Origin: an uncultured Sphingomonadaceae bacterium
GTDB lineage: Bacteria > Pseudomonadota > Alphaproteobacteria > Sphingomonadales > Sphingomonadaceae
DNA length: 64,000 nucleotides
Direction: 5' to 3'
NCBI GenBank assembly: GCA_937995515.1
Contig: CALKJZ010000024.1
Span: 19,159-83,158 of the forward strand
Below the pieces are notes generated by a model. The model made no database searches, was not told the origin of the DNA, and saw only the letters and a program-made list of their open reading frames with translations. Made by a program: the position numbers and the translations under genes. This document shows positions 8,022-16,507 of this stretch, piece by piece (position 1 is the stretch's first letter; each line of letters starts with the position of its first letter).

Positions 8022-9074
8022 ATGGCAACCAGTGGAAATGGCGTGGCGCGCGGCCCGCGGATCGCGGTCTTCGGCGCGGGCCTCGTGGGCCTGTTCGTGG
8101 GCGGCGCGCTCGCACCCCAGGCCGAGGTCACCCTTATCGGCCGCGCGGCGCGGCTTGCCCCGCTCGATGCCGGGCTGCGCCTGACCGATGTCGACGGGCG
8201 CGACACGCAACTGCCCGCCACGGCCTTCGCCCGCGCCACCGGCCCCGAGGCGCTCTCGGGTGCAGAGCTGGTGCTAGTCACCGTCAAGGGCCTGGCGACG
8301 GCCGAGGCCGGCGCTGCGATCGCAGCCCACGCGCCGGCCGGGGCGGTCATCCTCTCGTTCCAGAACGGCGTGTCCAACGCCCGGCTGCTGCGCGCCGCCC
8401 TGCCCGGGCGGACGGTGCTGTCGGGCATGGTGCCCTTCAACGTGGCAGCCCGCGGGCCCGCCCACCTGCACCGCGGCACGGCAGGCGGCCTTGTCGCCGA
8501 GGCGCATCCGGCGCTCGCCCGCTTCGCGGGCACCTTTGCCGCCGCCGGGCTGCCGCTCGCGCTTGCCAAGAACATCGAGGGCGTGCTGTGGGGCAAGCTG
8601 CTCGTCAACCTCAACAATGCCGTCAATGCGCTCTCCGGCGTCTCGCTCGTCGAGGAGCTGCGCCAGCGCGCCTACCGGCAGGCCTGGGCACTCACGATGC
8701 GCGAGGGCCTCGTGCTTGTCCGGCGCGCCGGCATCCGGCCCGAGGACCCGCTGCCGATGCCGCTCGACCTCATGCCGGCGATCATGAGCCTCCCCGACCG
8801 GCTCTACCGGTTCGTAATCGCGCAGGGCGCCGGCGGTCGCGTGCGGGTGGACCCGCACGCCCGCTCGTCAATGGCCGATGACCTGGCCCAGGGGCGGCCG
8901 ACCGAGGTGGACCTCCTCAATGGCGAGATCGTCCGCCTTGCCGGGCGGGTCGGCGGCAGGGCGCCGGCCAATGCCCTCATGGTCCGCCTCGTGCGCGAGG
9001 CCGAGGCGGGCGCGCCGCCCATTCCCGGGCCTCAGCTCCTCGCCCGGCTCCGGGCTGCCGTCCGCGACGGCTGA
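8022..9074 (+). CDS. 2-dehydropantoate 2-reductase family protein
   Basis: A 350-residue protein with N-terminal NADP-binding motif RIAVFGAGLVGLFVGGAL, the family block VLVTVKGLATAEA, the QNGVSN motif and GVLWGKLLVNLNNAVNALSG, whose Lys and Asn residues form the ketopantoate reductase active site. The C-terminal helical domain has the usual SSMADDLAQGRPTEVDLLNGEIV block. PanE enzymes reduce ketopantoate to pantoate in coenzyme A synthesis; paralogues act on other 2-oxo acids, so the symbol is withheld. ATG 8022 was chosen because GGGAG lies just before it and the Rossmann motif follows about 14 residues in. It ends 6 nt before the convergent end of oxyR. Confidence 0.87.
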   Translation: MATSGNGVARGPRIAVFGAGLVGLFVGGALAPQAEVTLIGRAARLAPLDAGLRLTDVDGRDTQLPATAFARATGPEALSGAELVLVTVKGLATAEAGAAIAAHAPAGAVILSFQNGVSNARLLRAALPGRTVLSGMVPFNVAARGPAHLHRGTAGGLVAEAHPALARFAGTFAAAGLPLALAKNIEGVLWGKLLVNLNNAVNALSGVSLVEELRQRAYRQAWALTMREGLVLVRRAGIRPEDPLPMPLDLMPAIMSLPDRLYRFVIAQGAGGRVRVDPHARSSMADDLAQGRPTEVDLLNGEIVRLAGRVGGRAPANALMVRLVREAEAGAPPIPGPQLLARLRAAVRDG

Positions 9075-9080
9075 GCAGCC

Positions 9081-9998
9081 TCAGCCCCCGGCGCGGAGCT
9101 GCCCTGCGGCCTCGGCAAGGGTTGCGGCAAGCAGCCGATATTCGCCGGCCCGCGGCGAGGCCGGCCGCCATGCAAGCGCGATCCGGCGCCATGCCTCGGG
9201 GGTGGCAAGCGGCCGCACCTCCACATGGGTGCCCTCGAGGATCCCGGCGTCGACCGCCATCTGCGGCACAAGTGTCTGGCCGATGCCGTTTTCCACCATC
9301 TGCACGAGCGTGTGAAGCGAGGTGCCGAGCACTGTTGCATCGGGCCGGAAACCCGGCCGGCCGCAGGCCGCAAGCGCATGGTCCTTGAGGCAATGGCCAT
9401 CCTCCAGCAGCAGCAGCCGCGATTCGTCGATCGCCTCCGGCGGCACGGCGCCCTCCACGCGCGGCGCATCCCCGGCATGGAAGGCAAGCCGGATCGGGTC
9501 GTCGAACAGATGTTCCGTCTCCACCTCGCCGCACGGCCAGGGCAGCGCGAGAAGCACGCAATCGAGGTGGCCGCGCTGCAGCGCGTCACACGCCGCACCC
9601 GACTGTTCCTCGCGCAGGAAGAGCCGGAGATCGGGCCAGCGGGCGCGCAACTGCGGCAGGATCCGCGGCAGCAGGAACGGCGCGATGGTGGGGATGACCC
9701 CGAGCCGGAGCTCGCCGGCAAGCGGCCGGCCGGCAGCCCGGGCGAGCTCGACGATCGCCTCCGCCTCGGCGAGCAGCCGCCAGCTGCGCTCCACCACCTT
9801 CTCGCCGAGGTCGGTAAAGCGCACCACGCGCCGGGTGCGCTCCACAAGGGTCTGCCCGAGATGGCTTTCCAGTTCGCGGATCCCGGCGGAGAGGGTCGAC
9901 TGGCTGACAAAACAGGCCTCGGCCGCGCGGCCGAAATGCCGGTGGCTGTGAAGCGCCACCAGATACTGGAGCTGCTTGACGGTCGGCAGATGGGCCAT
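9081..9998 (-). CDS. oxyR: Hydrogen peroxide-sensing LysR regulator OxyR
   Basis: A 305-residue LysR-type regulator. The N-terminal winged helix-turn-helix covers about residues 1-60 (FVSQSTLSAGIRELESHLG) and the effector domain follows. The redox block LLLLEDGHCLKD places Cys203 and Cys212 nine residues apart, matching Cys199 and Cys208 of E. coli OxyR that form the peroxide-induced disulfide. It diverges from ahpC-ahpD across 174 nt, the standard arrangement for a regulator and its target. A dyad just upstream of its own start suggests that it also controls itself. Confidence 0.95.
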   Translation of the reverse strand: MAHLPTVKQLQYLVALHSHRHFGRAAEACFVSQSTLSAGIRELESHLGQTLVERTRRVVRFTDLGEKVVERSWRLLAEAEAIVELARAAGRPLAGELRLGVIPTIAPFLLPRILPQLRARWPDLRLFLREEQSGAACDALQRGHLDCVLLALPWPCGEVETEHLFDDPIRLAFHAGDAPRVEGAVPPEAIDESRLLLLEDGHCLKDHALAACGRPGFRPDATVLGTSLHTLVQMVENGIGQTLVPQMAVDAGILEGTHVEVRPLATPEAWRRIALAWRPASPRAGEYRLLAATLAEAAGQLRAGG

Positions 9999-10011
9999 GC
10001 GTCGGAATATA

Positions 10012-10026
10012 ATCGAATTACTCGAT
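10012..10026. promoter_or_regulatory. Candidate OxyR/LysR operator
   Basis: The inverted repeat ATCGA-ATTAC-TCGAT fits the LysR T-N11-A pattern and lies in an AT-rich patch, rare in this genome, 14 nt upstream of the oxyR ATG. AT-rich half-site-like sequence continues to about 10040 (GATATAGATT), as expected of the longer tetrameric OxyR footprint. It is close to oxyR and about 145 nt from ahpC, so autoregulation plus activation of ahpC is plausible. Confidence 0.5.
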
Positions 10027-10172
10027 AAGAGATATAGATTTAAGTGACTTGCCCGCTCATGCTGCGCCTGCTACTCAGCTGCCGCGGCGGCGCTCCTGCC
10101 GGCGCGTGACACCCGTTTTCAACCTGCCCCCGCGAGCCCGCGCGCTGGGCCAGGACGCACGAGGAGAAGAAG

Positions 10173-10715
10173 ATGCTGACCGTTGGCGACAAGCTTCCCG
10201 AGTTCACCGTTCCCGTCCAGCAGGGCATCGACAAGCTGCCGGCCGGCGAGACGCTCTCCCACGACAGTTTCCCCGGCAAGTGGAAGATCCTGTTCTGGTG
10301 GCCGAAGGACTTCACCTTCGTCTGCCCGACCGAGATCATCGGCTATGGCGAGCTTGCGCAGGAGTTCGCAGACCGCGACGCGGTGCTGATCGGCGCGTCG
10401 ACCGACACGGATTTCGTGCACTTCGCGTGGCGCAAGTCCGACGAGCGGCTCGCCAAGGCAGACTTCCCCTGGATCGCCGACAACAAGAAGGAGCTCGCCC
10501 AGGCCCTCGGCGTGCTCGACAGGGATTCCGGCGTGGCGCTGCGCGCGACCTTCATCATCGACCCGCACAATGTCATCCAGCATGTATCAATCAACAACCT
10601 GAACACCGGCCGCAACCCGCAGGAGACGCTGCGCATCCTCGACGCGCTGCAGACCGACGAGCTCTGCCCGTGCAACTGGACAGCCGGTCAGGAGACGCTT
10701 CGCCCGGCCGCCTGA
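10173..10715 (+). CDS. ahpC: Alkyl hydroperoxide reductase peroxiredoxin AhpC
   Basis: A 180-residue peroxiredoxin. The peroxidatic Cys51 lies in FTFVCPTEI, and two further Cys, 165 and 167, lie in ELCPCNW near the C-terminus. Three cysteines in this arrangement match the mycobacterial-type AhpC, which is reduced by AhpD rather than by the flavoprotein AhpF. It reduces hydrogen peroxide and organic peroxides in the cytoplasm. A strong ribosome site (GGAG) precedes ATG 10173. It is followed by ahpD and faces oxyR, so induction by peroxide through OxyR is expected. Confidence 0.96.
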   Translation: MLTVGDKLPEFTVPVQQGIDKLPAGETLSHDSFPGKWKILFWWPKDFTFVCPTEIIGYGELAQEFADRDAVLIGASTDTDFVHFAWRKSDERLAKADFPWIADNKKELAQALGVLDRDSGVALRATFIIDPHNVIQHVSINNLNTGRNPQETLRILDALQTDELCPCNWTAGQETLRPAA

Positions 10716-10728
10716 GCGGGCCGACCGC

Positions 10729-10756
10729 GGGGCCGGCCGTATCGCCGGCCGGCCCC
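10729..10756 (+). terminator. Perfect GC-rich stem-loop between ahpC and ahpD
   Basis: An 11-bp perfect stem (GGGGCCGGCCG / CGGCCGGCCCC) with a 6-nt loop starts 14 nt after the ahpC stop. No T-tract follows, so it is better read as an attenuator or mRNA-stabilising hairpin that lets ahpC be made in excess over ahpD than as a full terminator. Confidence 0.5.
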
Positions 10757-10796
10757 TGCTGACTTCCCTTCCAGTCCCAGCCGCAGGAGCCCGGCC

Positions 10797-11318
10797 ATGC
10801 AGGTCGTCGAACTCGCGCGCGCCCTTCCCGATTTCGCGAAGGACCTGCGCCTTAACATGTCGTTGCTGATGAACGAGACCGTGCTGAGCGACCAGCAGAA
10901 GCTCGGAACCCTTCTCGCCTGCGCGCACGCAACGGGCGTCCGGCCGCTGATTGCCGCCGCCGAGGCCGATGCGGCAGCGCTGCTTTCGCCCGAGGCGATG
11001 AACGCCGCGCGGGCTGCAGCGGCCATCATGGCGATGAACAATGTCTACTATCGGTTCACCCACCTTGCCTCCAACCCGCAATATCGGACCTTGCCGGCAC
11101 GGCTGCGCATGAACGTGATTGGCGCGCCGGGGATCGACAAGGCCGATTTCGAGCTCTTCTCGCTTGCCGTCTCGGCCATCAACGGCTGCGGCGCCTGCAT
11201 CGACAGCCATGAGAAGGTGCTGGTGCAGCACGGCGTGACGCCGGAGGTGGTCCAGGCGGCCGTGCGGCTTGCAAGCGTGGTGGCAGCCGTGGGCGCAACG
11301 CTGCGCGCAACCGCCTGA
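10797..11318 (+). CDS. ahpD: Alkyl hydroperoxidase AhpD
   Basis: A 173-residue all-helical AhpD protein. The active-site block INGCGACIDSHEK holds the Cys131-x2-Cys134 pair, with His138, and Glu119 upstream, matching the catalytic Glu, Cys and His of mycobacterial AhpD. It passes electrons (in mycobacteria via lipoylated proteins) to AhpC. AGGAG precedes the ATG. It is the second gene of the ahpC operon, 81 nt after ahpC with a strong hairpin between them. No ahpF is present nearby, which agrees with AhpD being the reductant. Confidence 0.95.
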   Translation: MQVVELARALPDFAKDLRLNMSLLMNETVLSDQQKLGTLLACAHATGVRPLIAAAEADAAALLSPEAMNAARAAAAIMAMNNVYYRFTHLASNPQYRTLPARLRMNVIGAPGIDKADFELFSLAVSAINGCGACIDSHEKVLVQHGVTPEVVQAAVRLASVVAAVGATLRATA

Positions 11319-11426
11319 CCGGCGCGGTGCGCCGGGCGCCGGCGCCCTCTCCGTCCGGAGGGTGGATTTGAGTGGCGCTTGGAGCTATGGCAGGCCCATG
11401 CGGCAGCAAGCGCGCAAGGGGCGGCC

Positions 11427-12116
11427 ATGGGCCTGATCGCCTACCTCGACAGCGTGAAGGCGCGCGACCCGGCGCCGCGCTCGCGCCTCGAGATCCTCAC
11501 CTACCCGGGCGTCTGGGCCCTCGGCTTCCATCGCATCGCCCATGCGCTCTATCGCTGGCGGCTGTTCCTGCTCGCGCGCATGGTCAACCACCTCAGCCGG
11601 TTCCTCACGGCAATCGACATCCACCCGGGCGCGCGGATCGGGCGCAACCTGTTCATCGACCATGGCTTTGTGGTGATCGGCGAAACCTCCGAGATTGGCG
11701 ACAATGTGACCATCTACCAGGGCGCGACCCTGGGCGGCACCAACCCGACCTCCGGCGTCGGCGGCAAGCGCCACCCGACCATCGGCAATGATGTCGTCGT
11801 CTCGCTGGGCGCAGCCATCCTCGGCCCCATCCGCGTGGGCGATGGCGCACGAATCGGCGCCAATGCGGTTGTCACAAGGGATGTCGCCCCCGGCGCCACC
11901 ATGGTCGGGATCCCGGCGCGGCCGGTTCCCGTGCCCGCGGAAGACCGGCAGCAGTTCACCCCCTATGGCGCGCCCTGCTCCGAGCGGTTCGACCCTGTCA
12001 CCCAGCGGGTCGAGCTTCTGAAGTGCGAGATGGAGGAGCTGCGCGCCCGGCTGGAGGCGTTCGCGCGCGAGGAGGCCGCACGCCAGGCTGCAGCCGGCCG
12101 CGGCGAGGCGGCGTGA
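11427..12116 (+). CDS. cysE: Serine O-acetyltransferase
   Basis: A 229-residue serine acetyltransferase of the short EpsC-like type, making O-acetylserine from serine and acetyl-CoA for cysteine synthesis. After an N-terminal helical part it has the left-handed beta-helix hexapeptide repeats, with the family blocks [28 protein letters not shown] and [12 protein letters not shown], including the catalytic His and Asp. A helical tail ([19 protein letters not shown]) follows. ATG 11427 was preferred over ATG 11379 because AAGGGG precedes it and the homologous region begins there. It is a monocistronic-looking gene between ahpD and a DUF2794 gene. Confidence 0.93.
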   Translation: MGLIAYLDSVKARDPAPRSRLEILTYPGVWALGFHRIAHALYRWRLFLLARMVNHLSRFLTAIDIHPGARIGRNLFIDHGFVVIGETSEIGDNVTIYQGATLGGTNPTSGVGGKRHPTIGNDVVVSLGAAILGPIRVGDGARIGANAVVTRDVAPGATMVGIPARPVPVPAEDRQQFTPYGAPCSERFDPVTQRVELLKCEMEELRARLEAFAREEAARQAAAGRGEAA

Positions 12117-12186
12117 CGGGCCGCCCGACGGGACGGCTCGCAGGCAGGCCCGAGACCCGCGCGCAGCGGGGCGCAACGGGCCGGGC

Positions 12187-12522
12187 ATGATGGGGGTGAC
12201 TCCGCTTTTTGCGCGGCATGGGCAGGTGGTGTTCGACCGCGCCGAGCTCGACCAGATCATAGAGCTCTACGGCCGGATGGTGGCCGCCGGCCACTGGCGC
12301 GACTATGCGATCGACCTCGGCCAGCGCTCGGCCACCTTCAGCGCCTTCCGCCGCGCCTCCGAGCGGCCCGACATGCGGCTGGTGAAGGATCCGGCACTCC
12401 GCCACCGGCAGGGGCAATATGCGCTGATCGGGGAACATGGCACGGTGCTGAAGCGCGGCCACGACCTCGGCGCCGTACTTGCACCCGCCCGCCGGCGGCT
12501 CCTGAAGCTGGTTGCAGACTAG
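12187..12522 (+). CDS. DUF2794 family protein
   Basis: A 111-residue protein with the DUF2794 pattern: FDRAELDQIIELYGRMVAAG, WRDYAIDL, FSAFRRASERP, a Lys-Asp-Pro turn and KRGHDLGAVL near the end. The family is found almost only in Alphaproteobacteria and has no known function. No signal peptide or membrane segment is seen, so it is probably cytoplasmic. Its stop overlaps the convergent SDR gene by 4 nt. Confidence 0.88.
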   Translation: MMGVTPLFARHGQVVFDRAELDQIIELYGRMVAAGHWRDYAIDLGQRSATFSAFRRASERPDMRLVKDPALRHRQGQYALIGEHGTVLKRGHDLGAVLAPARRRLLKLVAD

Positions 12523-13301
12523 CGGCTGAAGATCTCGGCCGCCGTCGGGTTGCGGCGCAGGCGCAGGCCGCCCGAGACATGGAAGGCTTCGCCGGTCATG
12601 AAACATTCGTCGGAGGCGGCAAAGACCGCTGCTGCAGCCACATCCTCGGCGGTGCCGATGCGCCCCAGCGGATATTCCCGTGCAAAGGCCGCCTCGAAGC
12701 CCGGAACGGCCGCGAAGACGCCGCTCGTCATCGGGCTCAGCGTGAGCCCGGGCACGAGCGAGTTGGCGCGGATCCCGTATTTTCCATATTGGTAGGCAAT
12801 GCAGCGGATCAGCGCGTCGCCCGCCGCCTTGGTGGCGATATAGGCGGCATGGTCGTCGATGATCCGGTCCGTCGTTGCCGACGAGACCTGGAGGATCGCG
12901 CCGCCGCCGTGCGCCGCCATCACCGGCACAAACGCCTGCAGAAGGTGGTGCACCCCCTTGAACTGGAGCGCCGAGAGCAGCTCGAGCTCCTCCTCGCTCA
13001 CCTTCTCCAGCGGCGTGAGCGGGGCCACGCCCGCGCAGTTGACAAGAATGTCCACCCGTCCGCCGAGCTGCCCGAGGGCCGTGTCCCGCAGCGCTTCCAC
13101 CTCGGCGCGGTGGCGGATGTCGGCCAGCGCGAAATGCCCGCCGATCTCGGCGGCGAGCGCGGCAAGCGGCGCCTGTCTCCGCCCGGCGACGACCACGACT
13201 GCGCCTTCGGCCGCAAAGCGGCGGGCGATGGCCTGGCCGATGTTCCCCTCGCCTGCGGCGCCGACGACAACGGCCGTCTTGCCCGCCAGCCGCCCGCTCA
13301 T
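12519..13301 (-). CDS. Short-chain dehydrogenase/reductase
   Basis: A 260-residue classical SDR. The cofactor site is a slightly altered Gly-rich loop (VVVGAAGEGNIGQAIA), with NCAG at the NNAG position, catalytic Ser in LQVSSAT and the Tyr-x3-Lys in AAYIATKAA, then a PG block (VPGLTLSPM). It is the last gene of the leftward lipid-oxidation cluster and overlaps the preceding nitronate monooxygenase-like gene by ATGA, so it probably handles an acyl-CoA or ketone intermediate. Substrate unknown. ATG 13301 was taken because the Rossmann motif starts 9 residues later. Confidence 0.88.
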   Translation of the reverse strand: MSGRLAGKTAVVVGAAGEGNIGQAIARRFAAEGAVVVVAGRRQAPLAALAAEIGGHFALADIRHRAEVEALRDTALGQLGGRVDILVNCAGVAPLTPLEKVSEEELELLSALQFKGVHHLLQAFVPVMAAHGGGAILQVSSATTDRIIDDHAAYIATKAAGDALIRCIAYQYGKYGIRANSLVPGLTLSPMTSGVFAAVPGFEAAFAREYPLGRIGTAEDVAAAAVFAASDECFMTGEAFHVSGGLRLRRNPTAAEIFSR

Positions 13302-14263
13302 GCAGGAACCGCGATGCGGCCGATGCGGCCCAGCACCTCCTCCGCCTCGGCCACGGTGCGGCGCACGATTTCGCCGGCGGGCAGGATCTCGTGCACGCCA
13401 CCACCGGACTGGCCGGCGGCAAGGCACTGGGTTTCCGGGTCCACATTGTCGACGATGCCGGCAATCGGGCCGAGCCGGTTGAGCTGGGCCGATTCCATCA
13501 CCTGCAGCGGGAAGGGCTTGGCCTTCTTGGTCTCATACTCCTCGGTCGTGCGGTTGCGGATGGCGCGCAGGGTCTTGCCGGTAAACGCCCGGCTGACCAC
13601 CGTGTCGCTCTCGCCCATGGCCAGAATCGCATCCTTGTAGGCCCGGGCGGCGTGCGCCTCCTCGCTGGCGATGAAGCGCGTGCCCATCCACACCCCCACG
13701 CAGCCCAGCGCCAGCGCCGCGGCAAGGCCCCGGCCATCGTAGAGCCCGCCGGCTGCCACCACCGGGATGCGGACGGCATCGACCACCTGCGGCCAGAGCG
13801 CCAGCGAGGCAACCGAGCCAGTATGCCCGCCGCCCTCGGTTCCCTGGGCGATCACGGCGTCGCAACCGGCATCCTCGGCCTTCTTCGCATGGTCGACCTT
13901 GCCCACCATCGCCATCACGAGGATTCCCGCAGCCTTCAGCTGCGCGATGATGGGCGTGGGCACGCCCAGCCCGGCCACGAAGGCCTTTGCCCCCTCCTCG
14001 ATGATCACGTCGACCGAGGCGGTCAGCGTTTCCGGCTGGGCGGCAAGGAGGTCGACCCCGAAGGGCCTGTCGGTCAGCGCCTTCACCTGCTGCATCTGCG
14101 CGCGGATGAAGGCCGGCGAGGTGCCGGCCATGCCGAGTGTTCCAAAGCCGCCGGCCGCGGAGACGGCGGCTGCGACCTCGGCATAGGAGACACCCCCCAT
14201 GCCGGCCAGCATGACCGGATGCGGAACGCCAAGCATCTCGGTGAGCGGGGTGGAAATCGCCAT
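13298..14263 (-). CDS. Nitronate monooxygenase / 2-nitropropane dioxygenase-like flavoprotein
   Basis: A 321-residue TIM-barrel FMN protein of the nitronate monooxygenase family. Visible blocks are PVMLAGMGGVSY at the N-terminus, AQGTEGGGHTG (flavin and active-site loop with His), VVAAGGLYDGRG and GVWMGTRFIAS (phosphate-binding loops). In beta-oxidation clusters such proteins often act on acyl-CoA-like or nitro compounds, or as enoyl reductases of the FabK type; which applies here cannot be told. The start is ATG 14263, which shares its A with the stop of the FadJ-like gene (TGATG); a GTG three bases upstream is the alternative. It overlaps the SDR gene by ATGA. Confidence 0.85.
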   Translation of the reverse strand: MAISTPLTEMLGVPHPVMLAGMGGVSYAEVAAAVSAAGGFGTLGMAGTSPAFIRAQMQQVKALTDRPFGVDLLAAQPETLTASVDVIIEEGAKAFVAGLGVPTPIIAQLKAAGILVMAMVGKVDHAKKAEDAGCDAVIAQGTEGGGHTGSVASLALWPQVVDAVRIPVVAAGGLYDGRGLAAALALGCVGVWMGTRFIASEEAHAARAYKDAILAMGESDTVVSRAFTGKTLRAIRNRTTEEYETKKAKPFPLQVMESAQLNRLGPIAGIVDNVDPETQCLAAGQSGGGVHEILPAGEIVRRTVAEAEEVLGRIGRIAVPA

Positions 14264-16461
14264 CACGCGGCCTTTCGCGCACGAGCACGACCATAGAAGG
14301 TCTCACTGCTCCCTGCCATGTCGCGCAGCAGCTGCGGCGGGGCGAAGCGCTCGCCGTGGACGGCCGCAAGCCGCTCCAGCGTCTCGACGACATGCGCGAT
14401 GCCCACCGTGTCCATATGGCTGAACGGGCCGCCCGTGAAGGGCGCAAAACCCCAGCCGAAGATGGCGCCGAGATCGCCATCCTCCGGCGTTTCCAGCACG
14501 CCTTCGGCGAAGCAGCGCGCGCACTCGACCAGCTGGCGGTAGAGCAGCCGCTCCTTCACCTCGGCGGGCGAGGGCTGGCTGGCCGCCACGGGAAAGTGGG
14601 TGGCAAGCTCGGGCCACAGCTGCTTCGGGCTGCCGTCCTCGGGATAGTGGTAGAAGCCCTTGCCGTTCTTGCGCCCATGGCGGCCGAGCTCCATCATCTT
14701 CTCGATGACCGCCTCGCCAGGGCCGGCCCGGTAGGCATCGCCCAGGTCCTTCCTCGTCTGCTGGGCCACCTTGTAGGACAGGTCGAGGCCCACCTCGTCG
14801 TTGACGGCAAGCGGGCCGACCGGCATCCCCATGTGGCGGGCGCAATTCTCGATGAGCGCGGGCTTCACGCCCTCGCCCAGCATGGCCAGCCCCTCCTGCA
14901 CGAAGGTGCCAAAGCAGCGCGAGGTATAGAACCCCCGGGAATCGTTGACGACGATCGGGGTCTTGCGGATCTGCGCCACATAGTCGAGCGCCTTGGCGAT
15001 CGCCTCCGGCCCCGTCTCCCTGCCGACGATGATCTCGACGAGCGGCATCTTCTCCACCGGCGAGAAGAAGTGGATGCCGATGAAGTTGGCCGGCTTCGAC
15101 CAGCTGGTCGCAAGGCTGGTGATCGGAAGGGTCGAGGTGTTGGAGCCGAAGATGGTGTCGGCGCCGACCACCGCCTCGGTCGCGCGGGTCACGCTGTCCT
15201 TCACGTCGCGCGCTTCGAACACCGCCTCGATGATGAGGTCGCAGCCGGCAAGGTCGGCATAGTCGGCCGTGGGGTGGATGCGGCCCAGGATTTCGGCCAT
15301 CTTCGCCTCGTCGGTGCGCCGCTTCTTCAGCCGGTCGGCGGTATACTGCTTGCCCTTTTCGGCCGATTCGAGATCCCGGTCGAGCAGCACCACCTCGATG
15401 CCGGCCTGGGCCGAGACCATGGCAATGCCCGCGCCCATGAGGCCAGCGCCCAGCATGCCGAGCTTCCGCGTTGGCGCCCTTGCGATGCCCGCGGGGCGGC
15501 GCGCGCCCTTCTCGGCTGCCTGCTTGGAGACGAACAGCGAGCGGATCATGTTGCTGGCCTGCGGGTCGGCCACGACCTTGGCGAAATATTTGCTCTCGAC
15601 CCGGATGGCGGTGTCCATCGGCAGCTGCGCGCCTTCATAGACGGCCGAGAGAATGGCCTTCACCTGGTTCATGTTGCCGTAGGACTGCCGGTGCGCCATG
15701 GCGGTCCCGCCGATGAAGGTCTGCGCAAAGCCGGGGTGCATGTGACCCGCGCCGCCGGGGAACTTGAAGCCCTTCTCGTCCCACGGCTGGGTGGCCTTGC
15801 CCGGATTGGCCTTCACCCACGCCTTGGCGCGGGCCACGATCTCCTCGGCCGGCGCCAGCTCCTGCACCACGCCGAACGAGAGCGCTTCCTGCGGGCTCAT
15901 GTTCTTGCCCTGGAGGAGGTACATGAGCGCCGGCTGCACGCCCATGAGCCGCGGCAGGCGCTGCGTCCCGCCCGCGCCGGGGAAGAGGCCGACGAGCACT
16001 TCCGGAAGCCCGAGCTGGATCTTCGGATTGTCGGCCACCACGCGGTAGTGGCAGGCGAGCACGATCTCGAGCCCGCCGCCCAGTGCAAGACCGTTGACGG
16101 CCGCCGCCACCGGCTTGCCCGAGGTCTCGAGGTCGCGCAGCAGCCGGTTGAGCCCGAACACGCCCTCGAAGAGCCGCGCCATGCGGGATTTGCCCGCGCC
16201 TGCAGCCGCCTCCGCGCTTGCGTTGCCGCCGGCGGCAAAGTTCATGCCCTTAAGATCGGCGCCGGCCACGAAGCCCGAGGCCTTGCCCGAGGTGATGACG
16301 GCGCCCCGCACCGAATCATCGGTGCGGATCCGCAGGACGGCAGCTGCGAGATCGCGCGCGAGGGCTTCGTTGATGACATTCATCGAAAGCCCGGGGCAGT
16401 CGATGGTCAGCGTCAGGATGCCGTCGGAATCCAGCTCCTGGGCGATGGCAGTCTCGGTCAT
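14263..16461 (-). CDS. Fatty acid oxidation bifunctional enoyl-CoA hydratase / 3-hydroxyacyl-CoA dehydrogenase
   Basis: A 732-residue FadJ/FadB-type enzyme. Residues ~1-220 form the crotonase domain, with the oxyanion block GGGLEIVLACHYRV and the catalytic Glu in LGLPEVLVGLFPGAGG. From ~330 the NAD-binding domain begins (KLGMLGAGLMGAGIAMVSA), with the His-containing block FIGIHFFSPVEKMPLVEI, followed by two C-terminal dimer domains (GRHGRKNGKGFYHY). It hydrates enoyl-CoA and oxidises the 3-hydroxyacyl-CoA. It lies 46 nt after the thiolase gene in the same direction, so the pair forms the alpha and beta parts of the trifunctional beta-oxidation unit. Confidence 0.94.
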   Translation of the reverse strand: MTETAIAQELDSDGILTLTIDCPGLSMNVINEALARDLAAAVLRIRTDDSVRGAVITSGKASGFVAGADLKGMNFAAGGNASAEAAAGAGKSRMARLFEGVFGLNRLLRDLETSGKPVAAAVNGLALGGGLEIVLACHYRVVADNPKIQLGLPEVLVGLFPGAGGTQRLPRLMGVQPALMYLLQGKNMSPQEALSFGVVQELAPAEEIVARAKAWVKANPGKATQPWDEKGFKFPGGAGHMHPGFAQTFIGGTAMAHRQSYGNMNQVKAILSAVYEGAQLPMDTAIRVESKYFAKVVADPQASNMIRSLFVSKQAAEKGARRPAGIARAPTRKLGMLGAGLMGAGIAMVSAQAGIEVVLLDRDLESAEKGKQYTADRLKKRRTDEAKMAEILGRIHPTADYADLAGCDLIIEAVFEARDVKDSVTRATEAVVGADTIFGSNTSTLPITSLATSWSKPANFIGIHFFSPVEKMPLVEIIVGRETGPEAIAKALDYVAQIRKTPIVVNDSRGFYTSRCFGTFVQEGLAMLGEGVKPALIENCARHMGMPVGPLAVNDEVGLDLSYKVAQQTRKDLGDAYRAGPGEAVIEKMMELGRHGRKNGKGFYHYPEDGSPKQLWPELATHFPVAASQPSPAEVKERLLYRQLVECARCFAEGVLETPEDGDLGAIFGWGFAPFTGGPFSHMDTVGIAHVVETLERLAAVHGERFAPPQLLRDMAGSSETFYGRARARKAA

Positions 16462-16507
16462 GAGGTTCTCCGGAATGGCGGGTGGGCGGGGCGGGCGGGG
16501 CCGGCGG

